Shown here piece by piece: positions 15,107 through 23,139 of a DNA stretch of 64,000 bases; position 1 is the first letter of the stretch, and the number at the start of each line of letters is the position of its first letter. The position numbers and the translations under genes were made by a program. The stretch is from Variovorax boronicumulans (lineage in GTDB: Bacteria > Pseudomonadota > Gammaproteobacteria > Burkholderiales > Burkholderiaceae_C). The stretch spans positions 1,178,001 to 1,242,000 of the forward strand of contig NZ_JAUSSG010000001.1 in the NCBI RefSeq assembly GCF_030812215.1, written 5' to 3'. A model generated the notes under the pieces. That model was given only the letters and a program-made list of their open reading frames with translations. It did no database searches and was not told the origin of the DNA.

Positions 15107-16378
15107 TTTTCCGCGCGAAATGTCCATCACCATGCGCGTGGCGAGATACAGGCGCGGCTCGATGGAATCGATCAGCACGTATTCGGCATCGGCCGAGTGC
15201 GCGCCAAAGCCCTGCAGGCCGAAGCGCTCGACAACGGGCGCCTTGGTCTTGAGCGAGGCGAAGGCGGCATCGGTGCCGCCACCGGCGGCCTTGTCGTCGG
15301 CGCCCAGCGGACGGCCAAGCTCGTCCTTGTAGATCGCCTGCGCATGCTTGGCGAACGCGATCGAGGCGGCGGTGGCCTCGAGCGGCGGGCGGCGGCGCTC
15401 GAACTTCAGCTCGACCTTGGCCTCGGGAATCAGCTGCTTCTTCACGCGCTCGTTGACCTGCTGCTCGATGCGGTCGTAGTCGGCCACCTTGAGCACGCGC
15501 ACGTCGGCGCTCGCTGTGGCCGATGCCGGGATCACGTTGCGGTTGGTGCCCGACTTGGAAATGGTCCAGTTCATCTTCAGGCCCGTAGCCGGGTCGGAGA
15601 GGTCTCGCATCTGCAGGATCTGGTGCGAGAGTTCGTACAGCGCATTCACACCCAGCTCGGGTGCCGAGCCCGCATGCGAGGCCTTGCCGGTGACGTTCAG
15701 CGTGACCGAGGCGATGCCCGCGGTGGCCAGCGAAAGCTTGTCGTCCTTGATGGAGGCGCCCTCGAACGACATCACCGCATCGTGCTCGCCGCCCAGCCGC
15801 GTGATGAGCGCGCGCGCGCCCGGCGAGCTGATTTCCTCGTCGCCGTTGATCAGCACGGTGAGCGTGCCGTATTCCTTGAACTTCAGCGCCTGCAGCATCG
15901 CCACCGTGTGGGTGATGACCGCCACGCCCTGCTTGTCGTCGGCGATGCCCAGGCCGTAGGCCTTGTCGCCCTCGATGCGGAACGGCTGCCGGTTGAGCAT
16001 GCCCACGGTGTAGACCGTATCCATGTGCGCAATGAGCATGATCTTCTTCGTGCCCATGCCCTTGAAGGTGGCGCGCACGACGCGACCGATTTTTTCGGGC
16101 GTGTCGTCCATGCGGTAGGCCTCGGCGCTCGGATCGATCAGCTCGACCTCGCCGCCCAGCGCCTTGAACTTCGCGGCGATGAGGTCGGAGATCTTTTCGA
16201 GGCCTTCGAGGTCGCGGCTGCCCGATTCGATGGAGACCAGCTCCTTGAGCGTGTCGAGCAGCGCGGGCTTTTCTTTCGCGGCGAGCGAAGCGATGCGGGC
16301 ATCGGGCGCTGCGAAGGCGGTGCCGAGGAAGGCGGCGCAGACGGCGGCAAGCAGGAATTTGCGGGGCTGGATTTTCAT
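15104..16378 (-). CDS. Exported M20 peptidase, carboxypeptidase G2-like
   Basis: A 424-residue zinc metallopeptidase with a Sec signal peptide (ending GTAFAAPD). It resembles Pseudomonas carboxypeptidase G2, which removes C-terminal glutamate from folates and peptides. Metal-site motifs are complete: HMDTVY (His118, Asp120), GLGIADDK (Asp at about 147), INGDEEISS (Glu181/182), the dimerisation-domain GKASHAGSAPELGVNALYE, GGGTDAAF, and FGAHSADAEY near the end. The start gives the signal peptide directly; an upstream extension would not. The stop codon lies in repeat copy B. Glutamate release in the periplasm fits the GltI-like importer elsewhere in the window, but the real substrate is open. 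Confidence 0.87.
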   Translation of the reverse strand: MKIQPRKFLLAAVCAAFLGTAFAAPDARIASLAAKEKPALLDTLKELVSIESGSRDLEGLEKISDLIAAKFKALGGEVELIDPSAEAYRMDDTPEKIGRVVRATFKGMGTKKIMLIAHMDTVYTVGMLNRQPFRIEGDKAYGLGIADDKQGVAVITHTVAMLQALKFKEYGTLTVLINGDEEISSPGARALITRLGGEHDAVMSFEGASIKDDKLSLATAGIASVTLNVTGKASHAGSAPELGVNALYELSHQILQMRDLSDPATGLKMNWTISKSGTNRNVIPASATASADVRVLKVADYDRIEQQVNERVKKQLIPEAKVELKFERRRPPLEATAASIAFAKHAQAIYKDELGRPLGADDKAAGGGTDAAFASLKTKAPVVERFGLQGFGAHSADAEYVLIDSIEPRLYLATRMVMDISRGK

Positions 16379-16407
16379 GGGTGCGATTCTTCTTGGGTCT
16401 TGTCTAT

Positions 16408-19224
16408 TCAGTGAGCCTTGTCCCAGTTGGGACCGATGCCGATCTCGGCGAGCAGCGGCACCTTGAGCGCCGCCACGCCGGCCATCAGGCGCGGGATTTC
16501 GGTGCGCACCCATTCGACTTCGGCCTCGGGCACTTCGAACACCAGTTCGTCGTGCACCTGCATGATCATCCGGGTGGCGCGCTTCTCTTCGTCAAGCACG
16601 TTCTGTACCTTGACCATGCTCAGCTTGATGAGGTCTGCCGCCGTGCCCTGCATCGGCGCGTTGATGGCCGCGCGCTCGGCGCCGCCGCGGCGCGGGCCGT
16701 TGGGCGAGTTGATCTCGGGCAGGTAGAGGCGCCGGCCGAACACGGTCTCGACATAGCCTTGTTCCTTGGCAAGCGCCTTGGTCTCGTCCATGTACGCCTT
16801 CACGCCCGGGTAGCGCGCGAAGTAGCGTTCGATGTAGGAGGCCGCGGCCTTGGTCTCGATGCCCAGGTTCTTCGCCAGGCCGAAGCTGCTCATGCCGTAG
16901 ATGAGCCCGAAGTTGATGACCTTCGCATAGCGGCGCTGCTCGCTCGACACCTGGTCGGGCGTGGAGCCGAACACTTCGGCGGCGGTCGCGCGGTGCACGT
17001 CGATGCCTTCGGTGAAGGCGCGCAGCAGCGACTCGTCGCCGCTGATGTGGGCCATGATGCGCAGCTCGATCTGCGAGTAGTCGGCGCTGGCGATCACGCT
17101 GCCCGCCGGCGCCACGAAGGCCTCGCGCACGCGGCGGCCTTCGGGCGTGCGGATCGGGATGTTCTGCAGGTTCGGGTCGTTGCTGCTGAGGCGCCCCGTG
17201 ACAGCCACGGCCTGCGCATAGTGCGTGTGCACGCGCCCGGTGCGCGGGTTGGCCAACTGGCCGAGCTTGTCGGTGTAGGTGCCCTTGAGTTTCGACAGGC
17301 CGCGGTGCTCGAGGATCTTGGCGGGAAGCGGATAGTCTTCCGCCAGTTTCTCCAGCACTTCTTCGTCGGTGCTGGGCGCGCCGCTCGGCGTTTTCTTGAC
17401 CACCGGCAGCCCCAGCTTGGTGAAGAAGATCTCGCCGATCTGCTTGGGCGAACCGAGGTTGAAGGGCTGGCCCGCGATCTCGTAGGCCTCCTGCTCCAGC
17501 GCCATGATGCGCGTGCCGAGTTCGTGGCTTTGCGCGGCGAGCGTGGCGCTGTCGATCATCACGCCGTTGCGTTCGACACGGTAAAGCGCCTCGCTCGAAT
17601 CCATCTCGAGCTGGTAGACGAAGCGCAGCTTCTCGTCGGCTTCGAGCTGGGGCCACAGCGTGCGGTGCACGTCCAGGGTCTGGTCGCTGTCCTCGCACGA
17701 ATATTCGGCGGCCTTGGCGATGTCGACCTGGCTGAAGGAAATCTGGTGCGCGCCCTTGCCGCACAGGTCTTCGTAGGAGATGCCGCTGCGGCCCAGGTGG
17801 CGCTCGGCCAGGGACGCGAGGCCGTGCGGCTTGTGCACTTCGAGCACATAGCTCTGCAGCATGGTGTCGTGCGCGTAGCCCTGCACCTCGATGCCGTGGT
17901 TGGCGAACACATGGCGGTCGTACTTGATGTGCTGGCCGAGCTTTTTCTTGTCGGGGTTCTCGAGCCAGGGCTTCAGCTTGGCGAGTACCTCGTCGATGGG
18001 CAGTTGCGCGGGCGCGTCGGGGTAGTTGTGCGTGAGCGGAATGTAGGCCGCCTCGCCGGGCTCGACGCTGAAGCTCACGCCGACGATCTGCGCGACCATT
18101 TCGTCCAGCGAGGTGGTCTCGGTGTCGATCGCTGCAAGCTCGGCGGCCTCGAGCCTTGCGAGCCAGCTGTCGAACTGCTCCCAGGTGGTGATGGTGTCGT
18201 ACTTGAGGTTGCTCGCGGGCGCGGCGGCATCGAGCGCGCTCAGGTCCGAAGGCTCGTCGAACAGGCCGCCCTGGTCGGTGTTGGCGGCCTTGGCAGACTT
18301 CTTCTTGGCGTTTTCCTCGATCAACTCGGGCGGAACTGCCTGCGCTTCGAGCGACTTGACGAGGCTCTTGAAGCCGAACTTCTCGTAGAAGGGCTTGAGT
18401 TCCTCGGTCTGCGGTGCGCCGACCGGCAGGCCTTCGAGCGACGGCAGGCCTGTGACGTGGCCGTCGAGGTCGCAATCGGTGCGGATCGTCACCAGACGCT
18501 TGCTCAGCGGCAGCTTGTCGATGGCGCCACGGAGGTTTTCGCCGGCGGCGCCCTTCACTTCCGCAGCGCGTTCGACCAGCGCGTCGAGCGAGCCGTATTC
18601 GAGCAGCCACTTGGCAGCAGTCTTGGGGCCGACCTTGGGTACGCCGGGCACGTTGTCGACCGAATCCCCCACCAGCGTCTGGTAGTCGACCATGAGGTTC
18701 GGCGGCACGCCGAACTCGGCCGTCACGCCGGCGACGTCGCGCTTCTTGCCATTCATCGTGTCGATGATGGTGATGTGCTCGTCGACCAGCTGGCTCAGGT
18801 CCTTGTCGCCGCTGGAGACGATCACCTCGATGCCCTGCCCGGCGGCAATCTTGGCGAGCGTGCCGATCACGTCGTCGGCCTCCACGTCGGGCACGCTGAG
18901 CACCGGCCAGCCCAGCAGTTTCACCACTTCGTGGATGGGGTCGATCTGGCTGCGCAGGTCGTCGGGCATCGGCGAGCGGTTGGCCTTGTATTCGGGGTAC
19001 CAGTCGTCGCGGAAGGTCTTGCCAGGCGCATCGAAGATGCAGGCCGCGTAATCGGCGCGCACCTCACGGCGCAGCGCCGTCATCATGTTGATCATTCCCC
19101 GGATGGCGCCGGTGGCCGGACTCTTCGGGTCGCCGGGCACGGCGCGCAGGTCGGGCATGGCGTGGAAGGCTCGGTAGAGATAGCTCGAGCCATCGACGAG
19201 CAGCAGCGTTTTCTTGTCGGTCAT
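16408..19224 (-). CDS. polA: DNA polymerase I
   Basis: 938 residues, the usual length. The order is an N-terminal 5' nuclease domain (VDGSSYLYRAFHAMP at the start, VPGVPKVGPKTAAKW at about 190), a 3'-5' exonuclease domain whose motif I AIDTETTSLD is intact (so proofreading is expected), and a polymerase domain with ASADYSQIELRIMA, the O-helix RRYAKVINFGLIYG and MQVHDELVFEVPE. It fills gaps in repair and removes RNA primers. The start at MTDKKTLLLVDGSSY is the only one that fits family alignments. It is divergent from the DUF2782-thrB pair, an arrangement known from many betaproteobacteria. Confidence 0.97.
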   Translation of the reverse strand: MTDKKTLLLVDGSSYLYRAFHAMPDLRAVPGDPKSPATGAIRGMINMMTALRREVRADYAACIFDAPGKTFRDDWYPEYKANRSPMPDDLRSQIDPIHEVVKLLGWPVLSVPDVEADDVIGTLAKIAAGQGIEVIVSSGDKDLSQLVDEHITIIDTMNGKKRDVAGVTAEFGVPPNLMVDYQTLVGDSVDNVPGVPKVGPKTAAKWLLEYGSLDALVERAAEVKGAAGENLRGAIDKLPLSKRLVTIRTDCDLDGHVTGLPSLEGLPVGAPQTEELKPFYEKFGFKSLVKSLEAQAVPPELIEENAKKKSAKAANTDQGGLFDEPSDLSALDAAAPASNLKYDTITTWEQFDSWLARLEAAELAAIDTETTSLDEMVAQIVGVSFSVEPGEAAYIPLTHNYPDAPAQLPIDEVLAKLKPWLENPDKKKLGQHIKYDRHVFANHGIEVQGYAHDTMLQSYVLEVHKPHGLASLAERHLGRSGISYEDLCGKGAHQISFSQVDIAKAAEYSCEDSDQTLDVHRTLWPQLEADEKLRFVYQLEMDSSEALYRVERNGVMIDSATLAAQSHELGTRIMALEQEAYEIAGQPFNLGSPKQIGEIFFTKLGLPVVKKTPSGAPSTDEEVLEKLAEDYPLPAKILEHRGLSKLKGTYTDKLGQLANPRTGRVHTHYAQAVAVTGRLSSNDPNLQNIPIRTPEGRRVREAFVAPAGSVIASADYSQIELRIMAHISGDESLLRAFTEGIDVHRATAAEVFGSTPDQVSSEQRRYAKVINFGLIYGMSSFGLAKNLGIETKAAASYIERYFARYPGVKAYMDETKALAKEQGYVETVFGRRLYLPEINSPNGPRRGGAERAAINAPMQGTAADLIKLSMVKVQNVLDEEKRATRMIMQVHDELVFEVPEAEVEWVRTEIPRLMAGVAALKVPLLAEIGIGPNWDKAH

Positions 19225-19309
19225 CGGGCCATTTTGCCGTGCCCGGACCGGCGCACAGAACCACGGCGCCATGCGCTGCGCACCGACACCCCTGGAGCGG
19301 GTGCGCGCC

Positions 19310-19315
19310 TACAAT
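19310..19315 (+). promoter_or_regulatory. Putative -10 element (TACAAT) close to the DUF2782 start
   Basis: TACAAT lies seven bases before the ATG at 19322, so transcription would begin at or next to the start codon and the mRNA could be leaderless. No good -35 hexamer is visible. Confidence 0.4.
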
Positions 19316-19321
19316 GAAGGC

Positions 19322-19687
19322 ATGCCTAGCTCCACACTCCTGATTGCCCGCCGCATCCTGCTGGCGCTGGCCTTTGCAGCCCCCTTCGCCGCCGCGCAGG
19401 CGCAGTCCGCGCCCGCTGCCACCCCGGCTCCGGCGGAGCCGCTACAAAATCAGGAGCGGGCCGACGGCCGCCGCAACCAGAAGATCGAGCACATCCACAC
19501 GGAAGACAGCGGCGCCTCGGTCGATGAAGTCCGCTACGGCGGCCGCACCCAGAGCATCAACGTCAAGCCGAAGTCGAACATGCCGGGCTACGAGGTGCTG
19601 CCCAACGACGCAGGCACCGCCCGCGGCTCGAACGACGCGAATTCCGGTGGCAGCGGTGCACGCGTCTGGAACGTGATGAAGTTCTGA
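19322..19687 (+). CDS. DUF2782 domain-containing protein
   Basis: 121 residues with a signal peptide ending AAAQAQS, an Ala/Pro linker and a C-terminal domain with VDEVRYGGRTQSINVKP (about 65-81) and a terminal WNVMKF. This matches DUF2782, a small secreted family encoded between polA and thrB in betaproteobacteria. Its function is unknown; the periplasm or membrane surface is the likely site. The start is fixed by the signal peptide. It precedes thrB by 55 bases on the same strand. No Shine-Dalgarno sequence is obvious, and a TACAAT box lies seven bases upstream. Confidence 0.82.
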   Translation: MPSSTLLIARRILLALAFAAPFAAAQAQSAPAATPAPAEPLQNQERADGRRNQKIEHIHTEDSGASVDEVRYGGRTQSINVKPKSNMPGYEVLPNDAGTARGSNDANSGGSGARVWNVMKF

Positions 19688-19742
19688 CCGTGCCGCCGTC
19701 GTTCCAGTCCCCCGCATTCCCGGCTCGTCGCTGAGCACCCCC

Positions 19743-20792
19743 ATGGCAGTTTTTACCGAAGTCGAGTTCGGCGAGGCAGACGCGCTCGTCCAGCGTCTGG
19801 GCATGGGCGCATTGCGCGACCTGCGCGGCATCGAGGGCGGCATCGAGAACACCAACTACTTCGCGACCACCGAGTCCGGCGAGTTCGTGCTCACGCTGTT
19901 CGAGCGCCTCCATGCCGAGCAGTTGCCCTACTACCTTTGCCTCATGAAGCACTTGGCGGCCCGCGGCCTCCCGGTGCCGGAACCCGTGGCCGACCCGGCC
20001 GTGGAAGCCCCCAAGGGCCACGCACTGACGGTTCCCGCCAATGCGCCCTGCGAGCTTCTGCACGTCGTGGCGGGCAAGCCGGCTGCGCTGGTGCAGCGCC
20101 TGTCGGGCCATAGCGAGCTCGCCCCGACCGCGGCGCACTGCGCCGAGCTGGGCGAGATGCTGGCACGCATGCACATCGCCGCGCGCGACTTCCCGCGCAT
20201 CCAGCCGAACCTGCGCGGCCTCGCATGGTGGAACGAGACCGTTCCGGTGGTGCTGCCCTACATCGACGAGCCGCAGGCCGCGCTCTTGCGCGCAGAGCTC
20301 GCCTACCAGAACCACATCGCCGAATCGTCGGCCTACGCGGCGCTGCCGCGCGGGCCGGTGCATGCCGACATGTTCCGCGACAACGTGATGTTCGCGACCG
20401 ACGGCGAGCCCGGCTCGGCACCTCGCCTGACCGGCGTGTTCGACTTCTACTTCGCCGGCACCGACACCTGGCTCTTCGACCTCTCGGTGTGCCTGAACGA
20501 CTGGGCCATCGACCTCGCCACCGGCGTGCACGATGCCGCGCGTGCCGACGCCCTGCTCTCCGCCTACGAGACCGTGCGCCCGCTGAACGCCTCCGAACGC
20601 GCCCTGCTGCCTGCGATGCTGCGCGCCGCGGCGCTGCGCTTCTGGATCTCGCGCCTGTGGGATTTCCACCTGCCGCGCGAGGCCAGCATGCTCAAGCCCC
20701 ACGACCCCACGCACTTCGAGCGCGTGCTGCGCTGGCGCGCCACCCATCCGCATGCCATGGCGCAGGCTCTCGAGCCGCTCATGGCCGCATGA
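19743..20792 (+). CDS. thrB: Homoserine kinase (APH-fold type)
   Basis: 349 residues of the ThrB type II family, which phosphorylates L-homoserine with ATP for threonine synthesis; it is unrelated to the GHMP-type ThrB of E. coli and has an aminoglycoside-phosphotransferase fold. Visible motifs are GGIENTNYF at the start of the ATP site, HADMFRDNVMF (catalytic loop, aspartate of Brenner motif) and DFYFAGTDTWLFDLSV (metal-binding aspartate). Length and the polA-DUF2782-thrB order agree with annotated betaproteobacterial thrB. The next gene starts 10 bases later and is likely co-transcribed. Confidence 0.94.
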   Translation: MAVFTEVEFGEADALVQRLGMGALRDLRGIEGGIENTNYFATTESGEFVLTLFERLHAEQLPYYLCLMKHLAARGLPVPEPVADPAVEAPKGHALTVPANAPCELLHVVAGKPAALVQRLSGHSELAPTAAHCAELGEMLARMHIAARDFPRIQPNLRGLAWWNETVPVVLPYIDEPQAALLRAELAYQNHIAESSAYAALPRGPVHADMFRDNVMFATDGEPGSAPRLTGVFDFYFAGTDTWLFDLSVCLNDWAIDLATGVHDAARADALLSAYETVRPLNASERALLPAMLRAAALRFWISRLWDFHLPREASMLKPHDPTHFERVLRWRATHPHAMAQALEPLMAA

Positions 20793-20802
20793 TCCGGACC
20801 CC

Positions 20803-21645
20803 ATGAAACTCAACCTCGTGCCGGCGCGAACCGGCGCCGCCTGGGTCCGCTCCGGACTCAAAACCTTCTGGCGACAGCCGCTCGCCTTCATCTCGCTGTT
20901 CTTCCTGTTCATGGCGGCGATCTCGATGGTGTCGGTGCTGCCGCTCATCGGCAGCGTGATCGCGCCGGTGCTGCTGCCCTTCATGACACTGGGCCTGATG
21001 GTGGCGACCTCGGTGGCGCACGAGGACGGCAACCCCGACGGCCTCAGCCGTGCGACCCGCCCCGGCGATCTGCAGCGGCCCACGGGCTCCGCGATGTTCG
21101 TCGAGGTGTTCGGTGCCATGCGCGCCGAATGGCGCTCGCTGGTGGTGCTGGGCGCGATCTCGGCGGTGTATTTCGTGTTCGCGGTGATGGTCACCGCGCT
21201 GGTCGACGGCGGGCAGCTCATGCGTGCCTACCTGCTCGACGACGCGATCTCGCCCGAGGTGATGGCCAGCAGCGATTTCCAGCTGGCCCGCGTGCTCCTG
21301 ATGTGCCTGAACCTGCCGCTGTCGCTGGCCATGTGGCACGCGCCGGCGCTGGTGCACTGGCACCGCGTGGAGCCGGTCAAGAGCATCTTCTTCAGCATCG
21401 TCGCGCTGTTCCGCAACTTCAGCGCCTACGCGTTGTTCGTGCTCGCGTGGTTCGGCGTGTTCCTGCTGGCCGGGATCGCGATGGGCCTGGTCGCCACCGT
21501 GCTGGTGGGCGTCGGCGCGCTGGGCGCGGGCGGCGCTGCCGTGGCGGTCGGAAACATCCTGATGATCGGCACGGCGCTGGTGCTGGCGGCCATGTCGCTG
21601 AGCTCGACCTGGTTCACCTTCCGCGACAGCTTCGATCCGAACTGA
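20803..21645 (+). CDS. BPSS1780 family membrane protein
   Basis: 280 residues with about six hydrophobic helices. The N-terminal ARTGAAWVRSGLKTFWRQPL is typical of the BPSS1780-like family, a group of inner-membrane proteins conserved next to thrB in Burkholderiales. Their function is not known. The start at MKLNLVPA lies ten bases after thrB, without a strong ribosome-binding site, which suggests translational coupling. It ends six bases before the convergent DUF3999 gene. Confidence 0.78.
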   Translation: MKLNLVPARTGAAWVRSGLKTFWRQPLAFISLFFLFMAAISMVSVLPLIGSVIAPVLLPFMTLGLMVATSVAHEDGNPDGLSRATRPGDLQRPTGSAMFVEVFGAMRAEWRSLVVLGAISAVYFVFAVMVTALVDGGQLMRAYLLDDAISPEVMASSDFQLARVLLMCLNLPLSLAMWHAPALVHWHRVEPVKSIFFSIVALFRNFSAYALFVLAWFGVFLLAGIAMGLVATVLVGVGALGAGGAAVAVGNILMIGTALVLAAMSLSSTWFTFRDSFDPN

Positions 21646-21651
21646 CCCCGG

Positions 21652-23139
21652 TCAGCCGTTCGCAGCCCTGTCCTTGCGCAGGCTCGCGAACAGCGACCAC
21701 GCCATGCCTGCAAGCAACAGCAGGCCGACCCCCAGCGCACCCCAGAGCCACCATTTGCGCGACGGATCGTTCGGCGCCGCCTCGGGAACGGGCGCAAGCG
21801 CGGCAGCGGCGACGGCAGCCTCCACCGCCGCCACAGGCAGGGTGACAGAAGCGTCGTCCGCCACGACGGGCTTGTCCGCGGCGTAGCCCGGGATCAGCGT
21901 CGACAACGCGAGCGGCGCGCCCGGCACCGTGCCTTGAACCGCGCCCTTGTCCGGTGCCGCGCTCCATGCCAGCGAGAACGGCGCGCCACCCTGTGCAAGA
22001 AACACCAGCATGCGCGGCGTGGCGCCCACCGCAATCGTCGGCGGCGTCGCGCCGAGCACGCTCACCGGGCCTGAAGTACGCAGCCTGAGGCGCGAATACA
22101 CAGCGCCGTCGAGCGCCAGCACCGGCGAACGCGCTTCGCCGCCCGCCTGCGCGAGGCGATACACCACCGTGTCGAGCAGCGGCGCCTCGCCCGGGCCAGT
22201 GGGCAACGGGGTCGTTCGACGCTGCGGGTGCCGCAACGCGTAGAGCGGGTTGCGCGGCACGAATTGCGGCGGCGTCGCCGATGCCGGCGCGGCATCGAGC
22301 AGGCCCGACACGCCGACCTGCGCCAGCGTGTTGATGTCGGGCAGGTCGATGCGCAAGCTCTGCACCGGCAAGCCGCGCGGCAGAACGTAGTCGCAGTAGT
22401 CCTCGGCGCAACGCTCCGGCTTCAGCGCGCCGGACCATTCGATCGGCGCCACCGGCTCGATCTCCTGCACGCTGTCGATCTCCACCTTGGCGAGCGGCGC
22501 GCCCTGTTGCGGATCGCTCCAGCGCAGGCGCAGGAAGCGCGTGCGCAGGTTGCCCAATTCAACCGCCATGCGCTCGATGGCCTGGCCGCCGTGGGCGAGG
22601 CGCACCAGTTGCTCTTCGCCGCCCACTGGACGCCACTGCCGGAGGTCGTCGCTGGCCTCCAGCCGGAAGGCGAACAGGCCGCGCGCATCGGGCGCGACCT
22701 CGAAGCGCGCCTGCAACAGGCTGCCTTTGACCTGGCTCACGTCGATGAGCCACTGCGTCGCATCGTTCGGCTTGGCGGTAGCCTTGTTGTCCAGCGCCAG
22801 CGAGCCGTCGGGTCGCACGGTGAACGCAAGCGCGGTGTCGCCTGTCGCGGCATTGCCGGGCAGCGCGAAGATCGGCACCGCCTGCGAAGCCGTGCGCGGC
22901 GCGGCGGCTTCGTTGCGCAGCCAGGCATAGGGCACCGCGTGCCCGGCCGCATTGCGGACCCGCAGGTCGCCGAGATCGCCATAGGCGGCACGGCCGTAGA
23001 TGGCGAGCGGCAGCGTGAGCCGGTGGTACGGCCCGGCACCCTGCAGCGCGATGGGGGCGGAAGTGACCGGCTGCGCCTGTGCCACGCCTGCCGCGGCTGT
23101 CAGCGCGGCGAGAACCACGCGAATCGAACGACCGCTCAT
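21652..23139 (-). CDS. DUF3999 family protein
   Basis: 495 residues. A signal peptide (ending GVAQAQP), a large extracytoplasmic region rich in beta-strand-like segments, and a single membrane helix near the C-terminus (about 462-484, WWLWGALGVGLLLLAGMAW) followed by a short basic tail. DUF3999 proteins are encoded with DUF2339 membrane proteins, as here, where the ATG overlaps the DUF2339 stop by four bases. The pair probably forms an envelope complex; no biochemical role is established that I know of. Confidence 0.85.
   Translation of the reverse strand: MSGRSIRVVLAALTAAAGVAQAQPVTSAPIALQGAGPYHRLTLPLAIYGRAAYGDLGDLRVRNAAGHAVPYAWLRNEAAAPRTASQAVPIFALPGNAATGDTALAFTVRPDGSLALDNKATAKPNDATQWLIDVSQVKGSLLQARFEVAPDARGLFAFRLEASDDLRQWRPVGGEEQLVRLAHGGQAIERMAVELGNLRTRFLRLRWSDPQQGAPLAKVEIDSVQEIEPVAPIEWSGALKPERCAEDYCDYVLPRGLPVQSLRIDLPDINTLAQVGVSGLLDAAPASATPPQFVPRNPLYALRHPQRRTTPLPTGPGEAPLLDTVVYRLAQAGGEARSPVLALDGAVYSRLRLRTSGPVSVLGATPPTIAVGATPRMLVFLAQGGAPFSLAWSAAPDKGAVQGTVPGAPLALSTLIPGYAADKPVVADDASVTLPVAAVEAAVAAAALAPVPEAAPNDPSRKWWLWGALGVGLLLLAGMAWSLFASLRKDRAANG

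Noticed and set aside
16381-19317. Long open frame (978 codons) on the plus strand opposite polA
   Set aside because: It is the mirror of the polA coding strand in GC-rich DNA. The amino-acid pattern (repeated His/Arg/Val/Glu/Ala) is that of an antisense shadow; polA has all its motifs.
19441-19460. A further copy of the Comamonadaceae repeat (CTACAAAATCAGGAGC) inside the DUF2782 gene
   Set aside because: The similarity is short and it falls within the coding frame without disrupting it, so chance cannot be excluded.
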